From: Streptococcus devriesei DSM 19639
GTDB taxonomy: Bacteria > Bacillota > Bacilli > Lactobacillales > Streptococcaceae
Direction of reading: 5' to 3'
DNA: 64,000 nucleotides
Assembly: GCF_000423725.1 (NCBI RefSeq)
Contig: NZ_KE384084.1
Coordinates: 248,001-312,000 of the forward strand
Shown here: one piece after another, positions 50,575 through 59,707 of the stretch
Numbering within the stretch: the stretch's first letter is position 1
Layout: each line of letters starts with the position of its first letter
Program-made: the position numbers and the translations under genes
The notes under the pieces: model-generated
What the model saw: only the letters and a program-made list of their open reading frames with translations
The model's database searches: none
Told to the model about the DNA's origin: nothing

Positions 50575-51642
50575 TTAAACAGTTTCCAAAATATGCCGAA
50601 GCTGCACAGCACTTGGAGAAACAATGGGCAAAAAAGCTCCTTCATTCCAGCGGCGGATAAAACCAGAAGCCGACCCTTTAAGATAACCTCTGCCGCCGCT
50701 TGCCTGCAATTCTAACAATAAGCTGGCAGCAACAATATCAACAATGTCTATACGCAGCTGAAAGAGCTGACGAGGATTGTCAATAAAGACCTCTTCTGCT
50801 TCCAGACCCTTAAACAGGCTCTGCCGAACAGCAGTCAGCTTGTCCTTTGTTTCATCGTACTCCTGCTTAAGTACCGAGCGATTGCTGCTTAGGCTTTGCG
50901 CTACTTCATCCAATGAACGCTCTGCTAAGCCAAAAGCCAGACCAAATTGATAGCCCAAAAATTCCGGCCGCGTCTGAGCCAAAAAGCTTTTGGCATCATC
51001 AGACAGTATCCAACTATCATCCAAAAGCACATTATCAAAGCTTAAAGCTGCCGTGTTAGAACCTTGCAGGGCTGCAAATTCTAAATCAGCTGAACGCGAC
51101 AAACCGGCTGCTCCGGAAGGAATGGCCAAAACGATAGGCTCCTTGCTGCTGTCTTCAAATTGAGCTGCAAAAACAGCCGCAAAACGATCAGACCGCAGAT
51201 TTGTTACCCAGGGAAGCCTTCCTCTCAGATAGTATTTTCCATCTTGTTCTGCCAAGGTAACATTCAGCTCTTCAATTTTTGATAGATATTTGGTGGCATT
51301 TGACAGAGCCGTTCCGGCTGCCAGCTTTCCTGTTAATAAATCCGGCAGCCAAGACTTCTTCAGGACGTCGTTGCTGCTAGCAAGAAGCGTTTCAATAAAA
51401 GTTCGATGTCCCCATGATATAAAAGAAGCCGTCAGTGAATGCCGGGCCAGCTCTGACAAAAATTCGACTACTTCTGTCTTACTGCCGCCTTGGCCGCCAT
51501 AGATTTCAGGCACCGCAATACCAAAAACACCTTCTGCTGCAATGCGCTCCAAGAGCTGATCAGCCAAATCTCCGGACTCTTTGTCAATCTGATCGGCATG
51601 GGCATCCAGCCAAGTTATAAAATTTTCCGAAAAATAAGCCAT
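50575..51642 (-). CDS. Acyl-CoA dehydrogenase-like flavoprotein
   Basis: The 355-residue protein follows the acyl-CoA dehydrogenase fold: helical start with GVFGIAVPEIYGGQGGS, TALSNATKYLSKIEELNVTL in the middle beta domain and a C-terminal helical bundle with ASGGRGYLKGSASGFIRRWNE. Streptococci do not degrade fatty acids, so it is more likely a flavin-dependent oxidoreductase or monooxygenase of the DszC-like branch. I chose the second ATG (51642, MAYFSENF), since the G-run ribosome site directly abuts the first. It lies just downstream of the AhpD-like gene and is probably co-transcribed with it. Confidence 0.8.
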   Translation of the reverse strand: MAYFSENFITWLDAHADQIDKESGDLADQLLERIAAEGVFGIAVPEIYGGQGGSKTEVVEFLSELARHSLTASFISWGHRTFIETLLASSNDVLKKSWLPDLLTGKLAAGTALSNATKYLSKIEELNVTLAEQDGKYYLRGRLPWVTNLRSDRFAAVFAAQFEDSSKEPIVLAIPSGAAGLSRSADLEFAALQGSNTAALSFDNVLLDDSWILSDDAKSFLAQTRPEFLGYQFGLAFGLAERSLDEVAQSLSSNRSVLKQEYDETKDKLTAVRQSLFKGLEAEEVFIDNPRQLFQLRIDIVDIVAASLLLELQASGGRGYLKGSASGFIRRWNEGAFLPIVSPSAVQLRHILETV

Positions 51643-51670
51643 TGTCATCCCCCCCTTTCCTCATGCGGAA

Positions 51671-52222
51671 CTATTTTGCATATTGCTGCAGCTCCGGATT
51701 AATCGGTGTATCCGCCATATTATTAGCATAATTACAGAGCGACGCTAAGCTGACACCTAAAACAACATCAAGAGCATTTTCCCGAGTATAACCCGCCTCT
51801 AAAAAATCAGCAAAAGCTTCATCTCCGACACGTCCTTTGGTGTTAATCACGGCAATAGTGAATTTAGCCAGTGTATCGAGCTTAGGATCATCATCAATAG
51901 GCGTACTGTTGCGCAGGGCTTCCAAAAGATCGGGTGCCATCTGAATCTGCTTAATCGAAAAGGCCGTGTGACCGGCGACACAAAAGGCACAGCCATTGGT
52001 TACAGCCGCAGTAATCTGGACCACTTCCCTCTCTGTCGGTGTCAGGGAATTGCGGCGGTTAATGGCTCCAACGGTGCGGTAAGTTTCCAGTGCTGTCGGC
52101 GCATTAGCCAACAGTCCGATAAGATTAGGAATATAACCACCGTTATCCTTTTCAACGGTACGCAGTGTTTCTTTGACTTCCTCAGGTGCAGTGTCAATGG
52201 TATGTATGGTAAATTTAGACAT
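51671..52222 (-). CDS. AhpD/carboxymuconolactone-decarboxylase-family protein
   Basis: The 183-residue protein (start ATG 52222, GAGGTTAT ahead) carries the redox motif NGCAFCVAGHTAFS, the Cys-x2-Cys-x3-His arrangement of AhpD-like alkylhydroperoxidases, preceded by EREVVQITAAV. Members reduce peroxides or act as proton-relay thiol proteins. The C-terminal half continues as the second part of the all-helical fold. Pairing with the dehydrogenase-like gene suggests one redox pathway of unknown substrate. Codons upstream of 52222 lack a ribosome site. Confidence 0.82.
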   Translation of the reverse strand: MSKFTIHTIDTAPEEVKETLRTVEKDNGGYIPNLIGLLANAPTALETYRTVGAINRRNSLTPTEREVVQITAAVTNGCAFCVAGHTAFSIKQIQMAPDLLEALRNSTPIDDDPKLDTLAKFTIAVINTKGRVGDEAFADFLEAGYTRENALDVVLGVSLASLCNYANNMADTPINPELQQYAK

Positions 52223-52395
52223 AAAATAACCTCGATTCTTTTGATATTGCTGATAGGATACCATCTCCTGTGCGTCCTGCATAGTCTAAATTTTTTATGG
52301 CCGGCTATAAGCATTAATTATGGGGAAAATGGGCAGCGTTTTTGAAAAAGTAAGCTTTCTATGCTTATCTTGCATCAAAAAATAAGAGGACATGC

Positions 52396-52427
52396 AAAAA
52401 AGACTGGGCAAAATGCCTGCAGTCTTT
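52396..52427 (-). terminator. Terminator after the alcohol dehydrogenase gene
   Basis: AAAGACTG..GGCA pairs with TGCC..CAGTCTTT, and the minus strand ends in six T. Confidence 0.75.
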
Positions 52428-52455
52428 CTTACTTATACTTGATTTACCAGAGCTA

Positions 52456-53502
52456 TCAATCCATGACAATCATTGCTTTGATCGTTTTTCTTGCTTCCAT
52501 ATCCTTGTAAGCCTGATCGATGTCATCTAATTTATAACTTTGAGTGAAGACCTTACCGGGATTGATCTCACCATCAAGGACAGCCTTCAGCAAGACACTC
52601 TTATCATAAGTTGTCACCGAAGCAGGTCCCCCCGCAAAAACAGTATTTCTCATGAAATAATCTCCCGGATTGATGTCATCCGTATGCGGAACTCCGACAC
52701 GCCCGACAACAGCACCCGGACGGGCAATCTTGATAGCTGTTTCAGTTGAGAGCTGTGTGCCGACACATTCAAGCGCAGCGTCTACACCGTCTCCGTTTGT
52801 CAGTTCCAGAACCTTGGCAATACCTTCTTCGCCGCGCTCTGCCACAATATCAGTCGCACCAAATTCTACAGCCAATTCTTGACGGTCTTTGTGGCGGCTC
52901 ATGATGATAATTCGCTTAGCACCGCGCATTTTAGCTGCAATAACTGCACAAAGCCCAACAGCACCATCGCCGACGACTGCAACGGTATCACCCTTTTGCA
53001 CATTGGCAACTCGAGCCGCATGATAGCCTGTCGGCATCACATCAGCAAGTGATAAGAAAGAGGCAATCATCCCTTCGCTGTAATCGCTCGGCTGACCAGG
53101 GATTTTCACCAAGGACCAATCGGCATGGGCATAGCGAGCATATTCAGCCTGATAGCCGGAGCTGAAGTTAGTGCTGGCATCGTGCCCCTGACAGCCGCCC
53201 TCAAAGCCGGCACGGCAGGCCGCACAGTGACCGCAGCCGTGTGTGAAAGGTGCAATGACAAAATCACCCTTGGTGACTGTGTTGACATCAGAGCCCACCT
53301 CTTCAATAATCCCGATAATTTCATGACCGGTATTATCTGAACCACTTTCTTTTTGGTCATCACCGCGGTAGGACCAAAGATCCGAACCGCAGACACAAGA
53401 ACGTACCACACGGATAACAGCATCATCAGATTCGATAATTGCCGGTTTATCAACAGTTTTAACAGCCACTTGGCCTGCTTTAACAAATACAGTTGTTTTC
53501 AT
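52456..53502 (-). CDS. Zinc-dependent alcohol dehydrogenase
   Basis: The 348-residue medium-chain dehydrogenase has the catalytic zinc site (CVCGSDLWSYRG with GHEIIGIIEEVG), structural zinc cysteines CGHCAACRAGFEGGC and the Rossmann motif VAVVGDGAVGLCAVIAAKM. The start is ATG 53502 (MKTTVFVKAG), preceded by AAGGAGG at the right distance, rather than the upstream ATG nine codons earlier. Substrate unknown; an NADP-linked aldehyde reductase role is plausible. The gene stands alone. Confidence 0.87.
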   Translation of the reverse strand: MKTTVFVKAGQVAVKTVDKPAIIESDDAVIRVVRSCVCGSDLWSYRGDDQKESGSDNTGHEIIGIIEEVGSDVNTVTKGDFVIAPFTHGCGHCAACRAGFEGGCQGHDASTNFSSGYQAEYARYAHADWSLVKIPGQPSDYSEGMIASFLSLADVMPTGYHAARVANVQKGDTVAVVGDGAVGLCAVIAAKMRGAKRIIIMSRHKDRQELAVEFGATDIVAERGEEGIAKVLELTNGDGVDAALECVGTQLSTETAIKIARPGAVVGRVGVPHTDDINPGDYFMRNTVFAGGPASVTTYDKSVLLKAVLDGEINPGKVFTQSYKLDDIDQAYKDMEARKTIKAMIVMD

Positions 53503-53664
53503 AATATCCTCCTTAACAATACTAGTCATACTTTAACATATCATATCTGGATAATCAAATCTGAGCATTGATAAAACAAACAAAATTTTAGCATTGTTCT
53601 TAAGCATTGGCACGATTCATAAAACTTTAGCCGCAAGAAAATAATTCATGATGCCAGATAAGGA

Positions 53665-53699
53665 AAATCCCCACCAAGAATAAATCTTAGTGGGGATTT
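53665..53699. terminator. Terminator after rplL
   Basis: AAATCCCCAC..AAGA pairs with TCTT..GTGGGGATTT; strong stem with T run. A second inverted repeat TAAATAATCA/TGATTATTTA (53769-53793) overlaps the rplL stop codon. Confidence 0.85.
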
Positions 53700-53786
53700 G
53701 AAATGTTAAGCTAATTTTCTTATCGCCTTGACACTAGCGAAAAGGCTTTAAGACTCGGCTTTCAGCCCTAAATAATCAGTAATTGA

Positions 53787-54155
53787 TTATTTAAGCGTAA
53801 CAGTTGCTCCAGCTTCTTCAAGTTTAGCTTTAAGTTCTTCAGCTTCTGCTGCTGCAACACCTTCTTTAAGAACTGATGGTGCGTTGTCAACAAGACCTTT
53901 AGCTTCTTTAAGGCCTTCGCCTGTGATTTCACGAACAACTTTGATAACAGCAACTTTCTTGTCACCGCCAGCAGTCAATTCAACGTCAAATGAATCTTTA
54001 GCTGCAGCTTCTTCTCCGCCGGCAGCACCAGCTACAGCTACAGGAGCAGCTGCAGTTACACCAAATTCTTCTTCGATAGCTTTTACAAGGTCGTTCAATT
54101 CAAGAATTGAAGCTTCTTTAATTTCAGCAATAATGTTTTCAATGTTCAATGCCAT
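53787..54155 (-). CDS. rplL: 50S ribosomal protein L7/L12
   Basis: The 122-residue stalk protein has the N-terminal dimer domain ([20 protein letters not shown]), an Ala/Gly-rich hinge ([18 protein letters not shown]) and the C-terminal factor-binding domain ([20 protein letters not shown]). It recruits translation GTPases. It follows rplJ by 65 bases. Confidence 0.98.
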   Translation of the reverse strand: MALNIENIIAEIKEASILELNDLVKAIEEEFGVTAAAPVAVAGAAGGEEAAAKDSFDVELTAGGDKKVAVIKVVREITGEGLKEAKGLVDNAPSVLKEGVAAAEAEELKAKLEEAGATVTLK

Positions 54156-54220
54156 TGTTAGTTTCCTCCAAATATGTTTTTTATAAGATTGTCGGCAGCA
54201 CTAGGCTGCTGTTTGAAGAC

Positions 54221-54721
54221 TTAGGCAGCGTCTTCTTTGCTTTCTGCAACAGCTTTGACAGCATATGCAACGTTGCGGACTGGCGCCTGAAGTACAGACA
54301 AGAGCATAGAAAGAAGTCCTTCTCTGTTTGGCAGCGTTGCGAGAGCCATGATTTCTTCTTTAGAAGAAACAGCGCCTTCGATTGCACCGCCTTTGATTTC
54401 AAGTGCATCAGCATTTTTAGCAAAATCGTTGATAATTTTAGCCGGCGCAACAACATCTTCATTTGAAAATGCTACGGCAGACGGTCCGGTAAAGACATCG
54501 CCAAGTCCTTCAAGACCAGCTTTTTCGGCTGCACGGCGCAAGATTGAGTTTTTAATCACTTTAAATTCAATATCGCTTTCGCGAAGTGAACGGCGAAGAA
54601 CAGTATCTTGTTCTACTGTAAGACCGCGTGAATCAACAACGACGATACTTGCAGCTGCTTTCATTTTCTCAGCGACAGCATCAACCAATTCTGCTTTTTT
54701 AGCAATACTTGCTTCACTCAT
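54221..54721 (-). CDS. rplJ: 50S ribosomal protein L10
   Basis: The 166-residue protein forms the base of the ribosomal stalk and binds the L7/L12 dimers through its C-terminal helix. It begins [20 protein letters not shown] and has [18 protein letters not shown] and [10 protein letters not shown]. It is first in rplJ-rplL and is expected to repress its own operon by binding the leader upstream. Confidence 0.98.
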   Translation of the reverse strand: MSEASIAKKAELVDAVAEKMKAAASIVVVDSRGLTVEQDTVLRRSLRESDIEFKVIKNSILRRAAEKAGLEGLGDVFTGPSAVAFSNEDVVAPAKIINDFAKNADALEIKGGAIEGAVSSKEEIMALATLPNREGLLSMLLSVLQAPVRNVAYAVKAVAESKEDAA

Positions 54722-54883
54722 CAGTGTTTAACCTCCGTTTTTATTTTTGGCTGGATCCAATAAAAAATCGCATCCAAACCCAGACACGAAAGTACAATAC
54801 GTTTTTAGTTTACGTTTTGTGCCTCGGCAGGAATATTATGAGCACGGCTCCCCTGCTGTCTTAGGTCAGTTTTTTTCAAAACC
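54722..54883 (-). promoter_or_regulatory. L10 leader (autoregulatory mRNA structure)
   Basis: The roughly 160-nt leader contains the segments of the L10-leader family: GACAGCAGGGGAGC, a hairpin region and CCTGCCGAGGCAC, where the CAGG/CCTG pairing and flanking internal loop form the L10(L12)4 binding site, then GTTTGGATGCGA before the ribosome site GGAGG. Recognised by position and sequence pattern. Confidence 0.85.
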
Positions 54884-54889
54884 TTTTTT

Positions 54890-54917
54890 ATCATATCATA
54901 TTCTGGAAATAAGTCAA
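54890..54917 (-). promoter_or_regulatory. rplJL promoter
   Basis: TTGACT (54912-54917), 16 bases and TATGAT (54890-54895) on the minus strand, at the upstream end of the L10 leader. Confidence 0.75.
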
Positions 54918-54974
54918 CCCTTATCTCTTTTTCTGATGCGAGTTAAAAATATTTTTATTATATAATACATATCT

Positions 54975-55093
54975 CTTGATATATAACAATCAAGGTGTTA
55001 TAATATAGGCAAATAGTTGATAAAGACTGTTGCAGCAAGGATTTTTACAAAAAACCCTTTTAAAACTGTTATAGTATAACTCTATCAACTATT
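54975..55093 (+). promoter_or_regulatory. clpL promoter and leader with long-range stem
   Basis: TTGATA (54976-54981), 17 bases and TATAAT (54999-55004) form the promoter. CTTGAT/ATCAAG (54975-54980 and 54989-54994) is an inverted repeat across the spacer. In the leader, AATAGTTGATA (55012-55022) pairs perfectly with TATCAACTATT (55083-55093), looping out about 60 bases. No CIRCE element and no clear CtsR heptad repeat were found. Confidence 0.6.
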
Positions 55094-55124
55094 ATATTAA
55101 TAAAAAGTAAAAGAGGTAATAATT

Positions 55125-57233
55125 ATGGCAAATGATTTTTATGGACGTGATCCATTCGGAAATATGGATGACATTTTCAATCAACTAATGGGAAATATGG
55201 GGGGTTATAATTCAGAGAGACGCCGCTATCTAATTAACGGCCGTGAGGTCAGCCCCGAAGAGTTCGCTCAATACCGACAAAGCGGAAAACTTCCTGCCGG
55301 TGCTGACGCTCAGCAATATCAAGAAGCTGCTCCTAATGCACCAAAGAAAGATGGTATTTTAGCCAAACTGGGCCGCAATCTGACAGATGAAGCACGCGCC
55401 GGTAAGCTGGACCCGGTCATCGGACGCAACAAGGAGATTCAAGAAACAGCCGAAATCCTCTCCCGCCGTACAAAGAACAATCCTGTTCTCGTCGGCGATG
55501 CGGGTGTTGGTAAAACAGCTGTTGTTGAAGGTCTGGCTCAGGCTATTGTCAACGGTGATGTCCCTGCTGCTATTAAAAACAAGGAAATCATCTCTATTGA
55601 TATTTCCGGTTTGGAAGCAGGCACACAGTATCGCGGATCCTTTGAAGAAAATATTCAAAATTTGGTCAGCGAAGTCAAAGAAGCCGGCAATATCATCCTG
55701 TTCTTCGATGAAATTCACCAAGTTCTCGGTGCAGGAAGTACGGGCGGCGACAGCGGCTCCAAAGGTCTGGCGGATATCCTCAAACCAGCTCTTTCCCGCG
55801 GTGAATTAACTGTTATCGGTGCAACGACTCAGGACGAATACCGCAATACTATTATGAAGAACGCTGCTCTAGCCCGCCGCTTTAATGAAGTCAAAGTCAA
55901 CGCTCCTTCTGCTGAAGATACCTATGAGATTTTGCAGGGTATTTCAGCTCTCTATGAAAAACACCATAATGTTGTTTTGCCTAAGGAGGTTTTAAAGGCA
56001 GCAGTTGATTTGTCAGTCCAATATATTCCGCAGCGCAGCCTGCCAGATAAGGCTATTGACCTTATAGACATGACTGCTGCTCACTTAGCTGCTCAGCATC
56101 CGGTTACAGATGTTAAGACACTTGAAAAAGAAATTCAGGCAGAAAAGGACAGACAGCAAACAGCGGTTGACAAAGAAGATTATGAAGAAGCTTTGAAAGC
56201 TAAAACTAAAATTGACAAACTGCAAGCTCAAATTGATAACCACACTGAAGGCAACAAGGTAACAGCAACCATAAATGACGTAGCCGAAGCTGTCGAAAGA
56301 CTGACTGGTATTCCGGTTTCACAGATGGGAACCAGCGATATTGAACGACTGAAAGAAATGACTTCTCGTCTAAAAGGCAAAGTTATCGGTCAGGATGATG
56401 CGGTTGAAGCTGTTTCTCGTGCTATCCGCCGCAATCGTGCGGGCTTTGATGAAGGCAACCGCCCTATCGGCAGCTTCCTTTTTGTCGGACCTACCGGTGT
56501 GGGCAAGACTGAGTTGGCTAAGCAGCTGGCCTTTGACATGTTCGGCTCCAAAGATGCTATTATTCGTCTTGATATGTCCGAATACAGTGATCGCACGGCT
56601 GTTTCTAAGCTAATTGGTACTACTGCCGGTTATGTGGGCTATGATGATAACAGCAACACCCTTACCGAACGCGTTCGCCGCAATCCTTATTCTATCGTTC
56701 TGCTTGATGAAATTGAAAAAGCCGACCCGCAAGTCATCACCCTGCTCTTGCAAGTCTTGGACGACGGCCGCTTAACAGACGGTCAGGGCAATACTATTAA
56801 TTTCAAAAATACGGTCATCATAGCAACATCAAATGCCGGTTTTGGCAATGAATCCTTTAGCGGAAAAGACGAGGATGTCAAAATTATGGACCGTATCGCT
56901 CCTTACTTCCGTCCGGAATTCCTCAACCGCTTCAACGCTGTCATTGAATTCTCACATCTGACCAAGGAAGATCTGGATGAAATCGTTGAGCTGATGCTCT
57001 CTGAAGTAAATATCACGCTCGCTAAAAAAGGAATTGATCTGACTGTCAGTGACAGTGCCAAAGCGCATCTGATCGAAGAAGGCTATGATGAAGCCATGGG
57101 CGTTCGGCCGCTTCGCCGCGTTATCGAACAGGAAATTCGTGACAAGGTAACCGACTTCTATCTGGATCATACCGATGTCAAACATCTTAAGGCTGACATG
57201 AAAGACGGCAAACTGGTTATTGAAGAAAACTAA
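55125..57233 (+). CDS. clpL: ATP-dependent Clp protease ATP-binding subunit ClpL
   Basis: ClpL is a class-two Clp ATPase with chaperone activity in heat and acid stress. It lacks the usual N-domain repeats: the 702 residues start with a short Gly/Asn-rich region ([19 protein letters not shown]) and soon reach the first AAA module (Walker A GDAGVGKT from residue 124, Walker [10 protein letters not shown]). A coiled middle of about 60 residues (330-390) follows, then the second module (Walker A GPTGVGKT from residue 455, Walker [10 protein letters not shown]). No ClpP-binding IGF/L loop is evident, which fits a ClpP-independent role. AAGAGGTAA precedes the ATG. Confidence 0.94.
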   Translation: MANDFYGRDPFGNMDDIFNQLMGNMGGYNSERRRYLINGREVSPEEFAQYRQSGKLPAGADAQQYQEAAPNAPKKDGILAKLGRNLTDEARAGKLDPVIGRNKEIQETAEILSRRTKNNPVLVGDAGVGKTAVVEGLAQAIVNGDVPAAIKNKEIISIDISGLEAGTQYRGSFEENIQNLVSEVKEAGNIILFFDEIHQVLGAGSTGGDSGSKGLADILKPALSRGELTVIGATTQDEYRNTIMKNAALARRFNEVKVNAPSAEDTYEILQGISALYEKHHNVVLPKEVLKAAVDLSVQYIPQRSLPDKAIDLIDMTAAHLAAQHPVTDVKTLEKEIQAEKDRQQTAVDKEDYEEALKAKTKIDKLQAQIDNHTEGNKVTATINDVAEAVERLTGIPVSQMGTSDIERLKEMTSRLKGKVIGQDDAVEAVSRAIRRNRAGFDEGNRPIGSFLFVGPTGVGKTELAKQLAFDMFGSKDAIIRLDMSEYSDRTAVSKLIGTTAGYVGYDDNSNTLTERVRRNPYSIVLLDEIEKADPQVITLLLQVLDDGRLTDGQGNTINFKNTVIIATSNAGFGNESFSGKDEDVKIMDRIAPYFRPEFLNRFNAVIEFSHLTKEDLDEIVELMLSEVNITLAKKGIDLTVSDSAKAHLIEEGYDEAMGVRPLRRVIEQEIRDKVTDFYLDHTDVKHLKADMKDGKLVIEEN

Positions 57234-57253
57234 TTTTTCCATAAGAGTATATG

Positions 57254-57280
57254 AGTCCAGCTCCTTTAGGGGCTGGGCTT
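57254..57280 (+). terminator. Terminator after clpL
   Basis: AGTCCAGCTCC, loop TTTA, GGGGCTGGGCT then T-rich sequence. Confidence 0.8.
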
Positions 57281-57348
57281 ATTGTCTATTTGAAAATGCT
57301 TGGATAATTTGTTAAAGTAAGATTATTCTAACAGAAAGCCTGCTATCT

Positions 57349-57993
57349 ATGGAACTAACTTTATACGATTTATATCAAAAAATGCTCCGTCACATGGGGC
57401 CTACTGACTGGTGGCCCGCTGACAGCAAACAGCAGATTATCATCGAAGCCATTCTCATTCAAAATACAACCGAAAAAAACGCTACACGCGCCTCACAGCT
57501 GATCAAAGCTGAGACGGATTACGATTTTCGCAGGATACAGGACCTGTCCTCAGAACAATTAGAATTTTTAGTCCGCCCGGCCGGCTTTATGAAAAATAAA
57601 AGCAAGGCGATTCGGACAGTTTCTAAGTGGTATCTGGAGAATCAGGAAGATTCTCATGCCGCTGTGAAACAATACGGGCAAAACCTGCGCCAAACCCTGC
57701 TGAAACTCCACGGTGTTGGTCCCGAAACGGCCGACGTTCTTCTGACCTATATCTTTGATCAGCCGCAGTTTATTGCTGATAAATATGCCAGAACGCTTTT
57801 CAGCCATCTGGGTCTTTCCGGCTTAAGCGATTATCAGAGCCTGAGCCGTCAGCTGACCCAGCTGCCAGCCCCTTTTACTTATCAGGACGCCCAAGAATTT
57901 CATGGTTTGATTGATGAATTTGGCAAAGACTATTTTCATCCGCCCAAAAATTTTGAAAACAGCTTTTTGGCGGGTGATAAACTCATTTTATAA
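57349..57993 (+). CDS. Endonuclease III-related HhH-GPD protein
   Basis: The 214-residue protein has the HhH-GPD fold: AILIQNTTEKNATRASQLI in the helical start, hairpin LHGVGPETADVLLTYIF and catalytic-Asp region FIADKYARTLFSHLG. Compared with Nth, the catalytic Lys (GxKTA) is replaced by Glu in GPETA, while the Asp is kept, and the C-terminal iron-sulfur cysteines are absent. This matches the COG2231 group, which includes 3-methyladenine glycosylases such as MagIII. A monofunctional DNA glycosylase is the best guess. Confidence 0.75.
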   Translation: MELTLYDLYQKMLRHMGPTDWWPADSKQQIIIEAILIQNTTEKNATRASQLIKAETDYDFRRIQDLSSEQLEFLVRPAGFMKNKSKAIRTVSKWYLENQEDSHAAVKQYGQNLRQTLLKLHGVGPETADVLLTYIFDQPQFIADKYARTLFSHLGLSGLSDYQSLSRQLTQLPAPFTYQDAQEFHGLIDEFGKDYFHPPKNFENSFLAGDKLIL

Positions 57994-58070
57994 AACAAAG
58001 CTGCTTGTCTGTAACTTTTGCTTGCTGTCTAAAACACTGCCAGTGTGCACCTGTTATTTTTGAATAATAA

Positions 58071-58102
58071 AAAAGAGTTTGGGACAAAAGTCTCAAACTC
58101 TT
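58071..58102. terminator. Bidirectional terminator
   Basis: AAAGAGTTTGGGA pairs with TCTCAAACTCTTT over a short loop, downstream of the endonuclease-like gene. Confidence 0.75.
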
Positions 58103-58128
58103 TCAATTTATGAAGTATCACATATTTA

Positions 58129-58265
58129 ACGCAGTGGTTTATTGGAAGTCCTTATCCCTTGCTACGCAAGTGATAGCGGCCATCCTAATAAACTGTGCGG
58201 AGGTGGGACAACAAAATCGGTAAATCGCCATTTCATGACGATTTACCGATTTTTGTCCCACTCTC
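58129..58265. repeat. Dispersed intergenic hairpin repeat, second locus
   Basis: The order is CGCAGTGG, hairpin TTTATT..AATAAA, CTGTGCGGAGGTGGGA, hairpin AAAATCGGTAAATCG/CGATTTACCGATTTT, GTCCCACTC. The plan, boundary words and orientation equal unit two at 18103-18200, but stem sequences differ. It lies between convergent genes. Confidence 0.7.
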
Positions 58266-58286
58266 TCATTTTTTTACTTCATTCGA

Positions 58287-58823
58287 CTATTGTCTTTTGC
58301 CCTGAACAATACCTTTGAAAACAGGGTACAGCAAGGGCACTGCAAGAGCAGTTACTATTGAAGTTCCGAAAGTTCCGGTAATTTTGACAAGAGCTCCTGT
58401 CATGGCCGCAAGCAAAGGCAGATTCCCCACTAAGCTGTTAATGATGGTGTACTTGACTAGGTTGAGAATGATTTTTGTCAGGGCAGCAATAATGCCGACA
58501 GCAAGGATATTGCTTGCCTTATCCTTTGATTTCATAGCCTTCTCATAAACCAGATGCAGCACATAACAGACAATCAAGGATTCTAAAATCGTTATCCAAA
58601 CTTCCGCTGCATAGCCATTTAAAATATCAAACAAGCCTAGCCCCAGCGCTGCCGCTAGGGCGCCAAATTTAGAACCAAACACAAGGACAGCCACGACTAC
58701 CAAAGCATTCCCCAAGTGAATAAACTGCGGCCCCACTTGTATCCGTAAAAATTGAACACTGACCAAAATCAAAGCGGCAAACAAGCTGACTTCTATTATC
58801 CGACGCAATTCTTCTTTTTTCAT
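58287..58823 (-). CDS. ECF transporter S component, probable pyridoxine uptake (PdxU-like)
   Basis: The 178-residue protein has six membrane helices and the ECF substrate-binding plan: VSLFAALILVSVQFLRIQVG, FIHLGNALVVVAVLVFGSKF and ALGLGLFDILNGYAAEVW. The start is ATG 58823 with GGAGG ahead, overlapping the kinase stop as ATGA; codons upstream belong to the kinase region. Partner ECF ATPases are elsewhere. Coupling to pyridoxal kinase indicates vitamin B6 as substrate. Confidence 0.8.
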   Translation of the reverse strand: MKKEELRRIIEVSLFAALILVSVQFLRIQVGPQFIHLGNALVVVAVLVFGSKFGALAAALGLGLFDILNGYAAEVWITILESLIVCYVLHLVYEKAMKSKDKASNILAVGIIAALTKIILNLVKYTIINSLVGNLPLLAAMTGALVKITGTFGTSIVTALAVPLLYPVFKGIVQGKRQ

Positions 58824-59671
58824 TTTATTTCCTCCAATAACAGGTGATGCTGTTTGATAAGCTCGAACAAGTGCGGCTCGTAGCAAAGACCGTATTTTAA
58901 GTCACGCTTTAAAGCCAGCGTACTTTGGATGGCCTCGTCCAGAAAGTCTAAGGCCAGGCGGGCTGATTTTTCCGCTGCAATCCCATGGAAATAGCCGCTG
59001 GCCATGATAGCTGTGACAATATCTCCGGTTCCGTAAAATAGCTGAGGATAGCGTTTGGCCATCACATAAACGATTTTGTCAGCTTTCTTTTGATACAGGG
59101 CTAAGCCGATCTTATCTTTTTCAAAAGACACCCCGGTCAAAACCGTGATTTGGGGACCTAGGTCAGACAACTGCCACAAAAGATTCTCAATCTGGGCCGG
59201 CCCATAACTATCTCCAAGATAGGCTGTGTCTGTTAAAAAAGCAGCTTCTGTCAGATTAGGCGTAATGACATCTGCTTTTTGACAGAGGCGGCGGATATTT
59301 TGTGCATAAGCTTGATCAAATCCTTGATAAAACTGTCCATTGTCCCCCATAATAGGATCTACAAAAAGCGGAATCTTCTTTTTCTCCGCAAAATCAATCA
59401 GCAGAGCAATCTGGTCCTTATTTTTTAAATAGCCTGTCACTAAGCCATCAAAAACAAGATCCAATTCCTGCCACTGTGACAGAAAGCCAGCCATTCCGGC
59501 GGTGTAATCATCTATTTGAATATTTTTAAAACCGCCTGTATGTGAAGACAAAAGGACGGTCGGTAAAATCGCTGTTTCTGCCTGACAGGCTGCCATAATG
59601 GGCAGACTGCCGGCCAGAGCAACCTTGCCTAAGCCGGGCAGATCACTCGCCACCAGCAAACGCGGTATCAT
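58820..59671 (-). CDS. pdxK: Pyridoxal/pyridoxine kinase
   Basis: PdxK phosphorylates B6 vitamers taken up from outside. The 283-residue ribokinase-fold protein (start ATG 59671, GAGGGA ahead) has SDLPGLGKVALAGSLPIMAA, FVDPIMGDNGQFY, VITPNLTEAAFLT and the catalytic-Asp anion hole FYGTGDIVTAIMA. It is first in the pdxK-pdxU unit, divergent from the MocR regulator. Confidence 0.9.
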   Translation of the reverse strand: MIPRLLVASDLPGLGKVALAGSLPIMAACQAETAILPTVLLSSHTGGFKNIQIDDYTAGMAGFLSQWQELDLVFDGLVTGYLKNKDQIALLIDFAEKKKIPLFVDPIMGDNGQFYQGFDQAYAQNIRRLCQKADVITPNLTEAAFLTDTAYLGDSYGPAQIENLLWQLSDLGPQITVLTGVSFEKDKIGLALYQKKADKIVYVMAKRYPQLFYGTGDIVTAIMASGYFHGIAAEKSARLALDFLDEAIQSTLALKRDLKYGLCYEPHLFELIKQHHLLLEEIK

Positions 59672-59707
59672 AAAAAATCCCTCAATTTCTTTTAAAAACT
59701 CAAAATT

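Noticed and set aside
54961-55124. CtsR or CIRCE operator before clpL
   Set aside because: Neither the GTCAAA-type tandem heptads nor TTAGCACTC-N9-GAGTGCTAA was found by eye.
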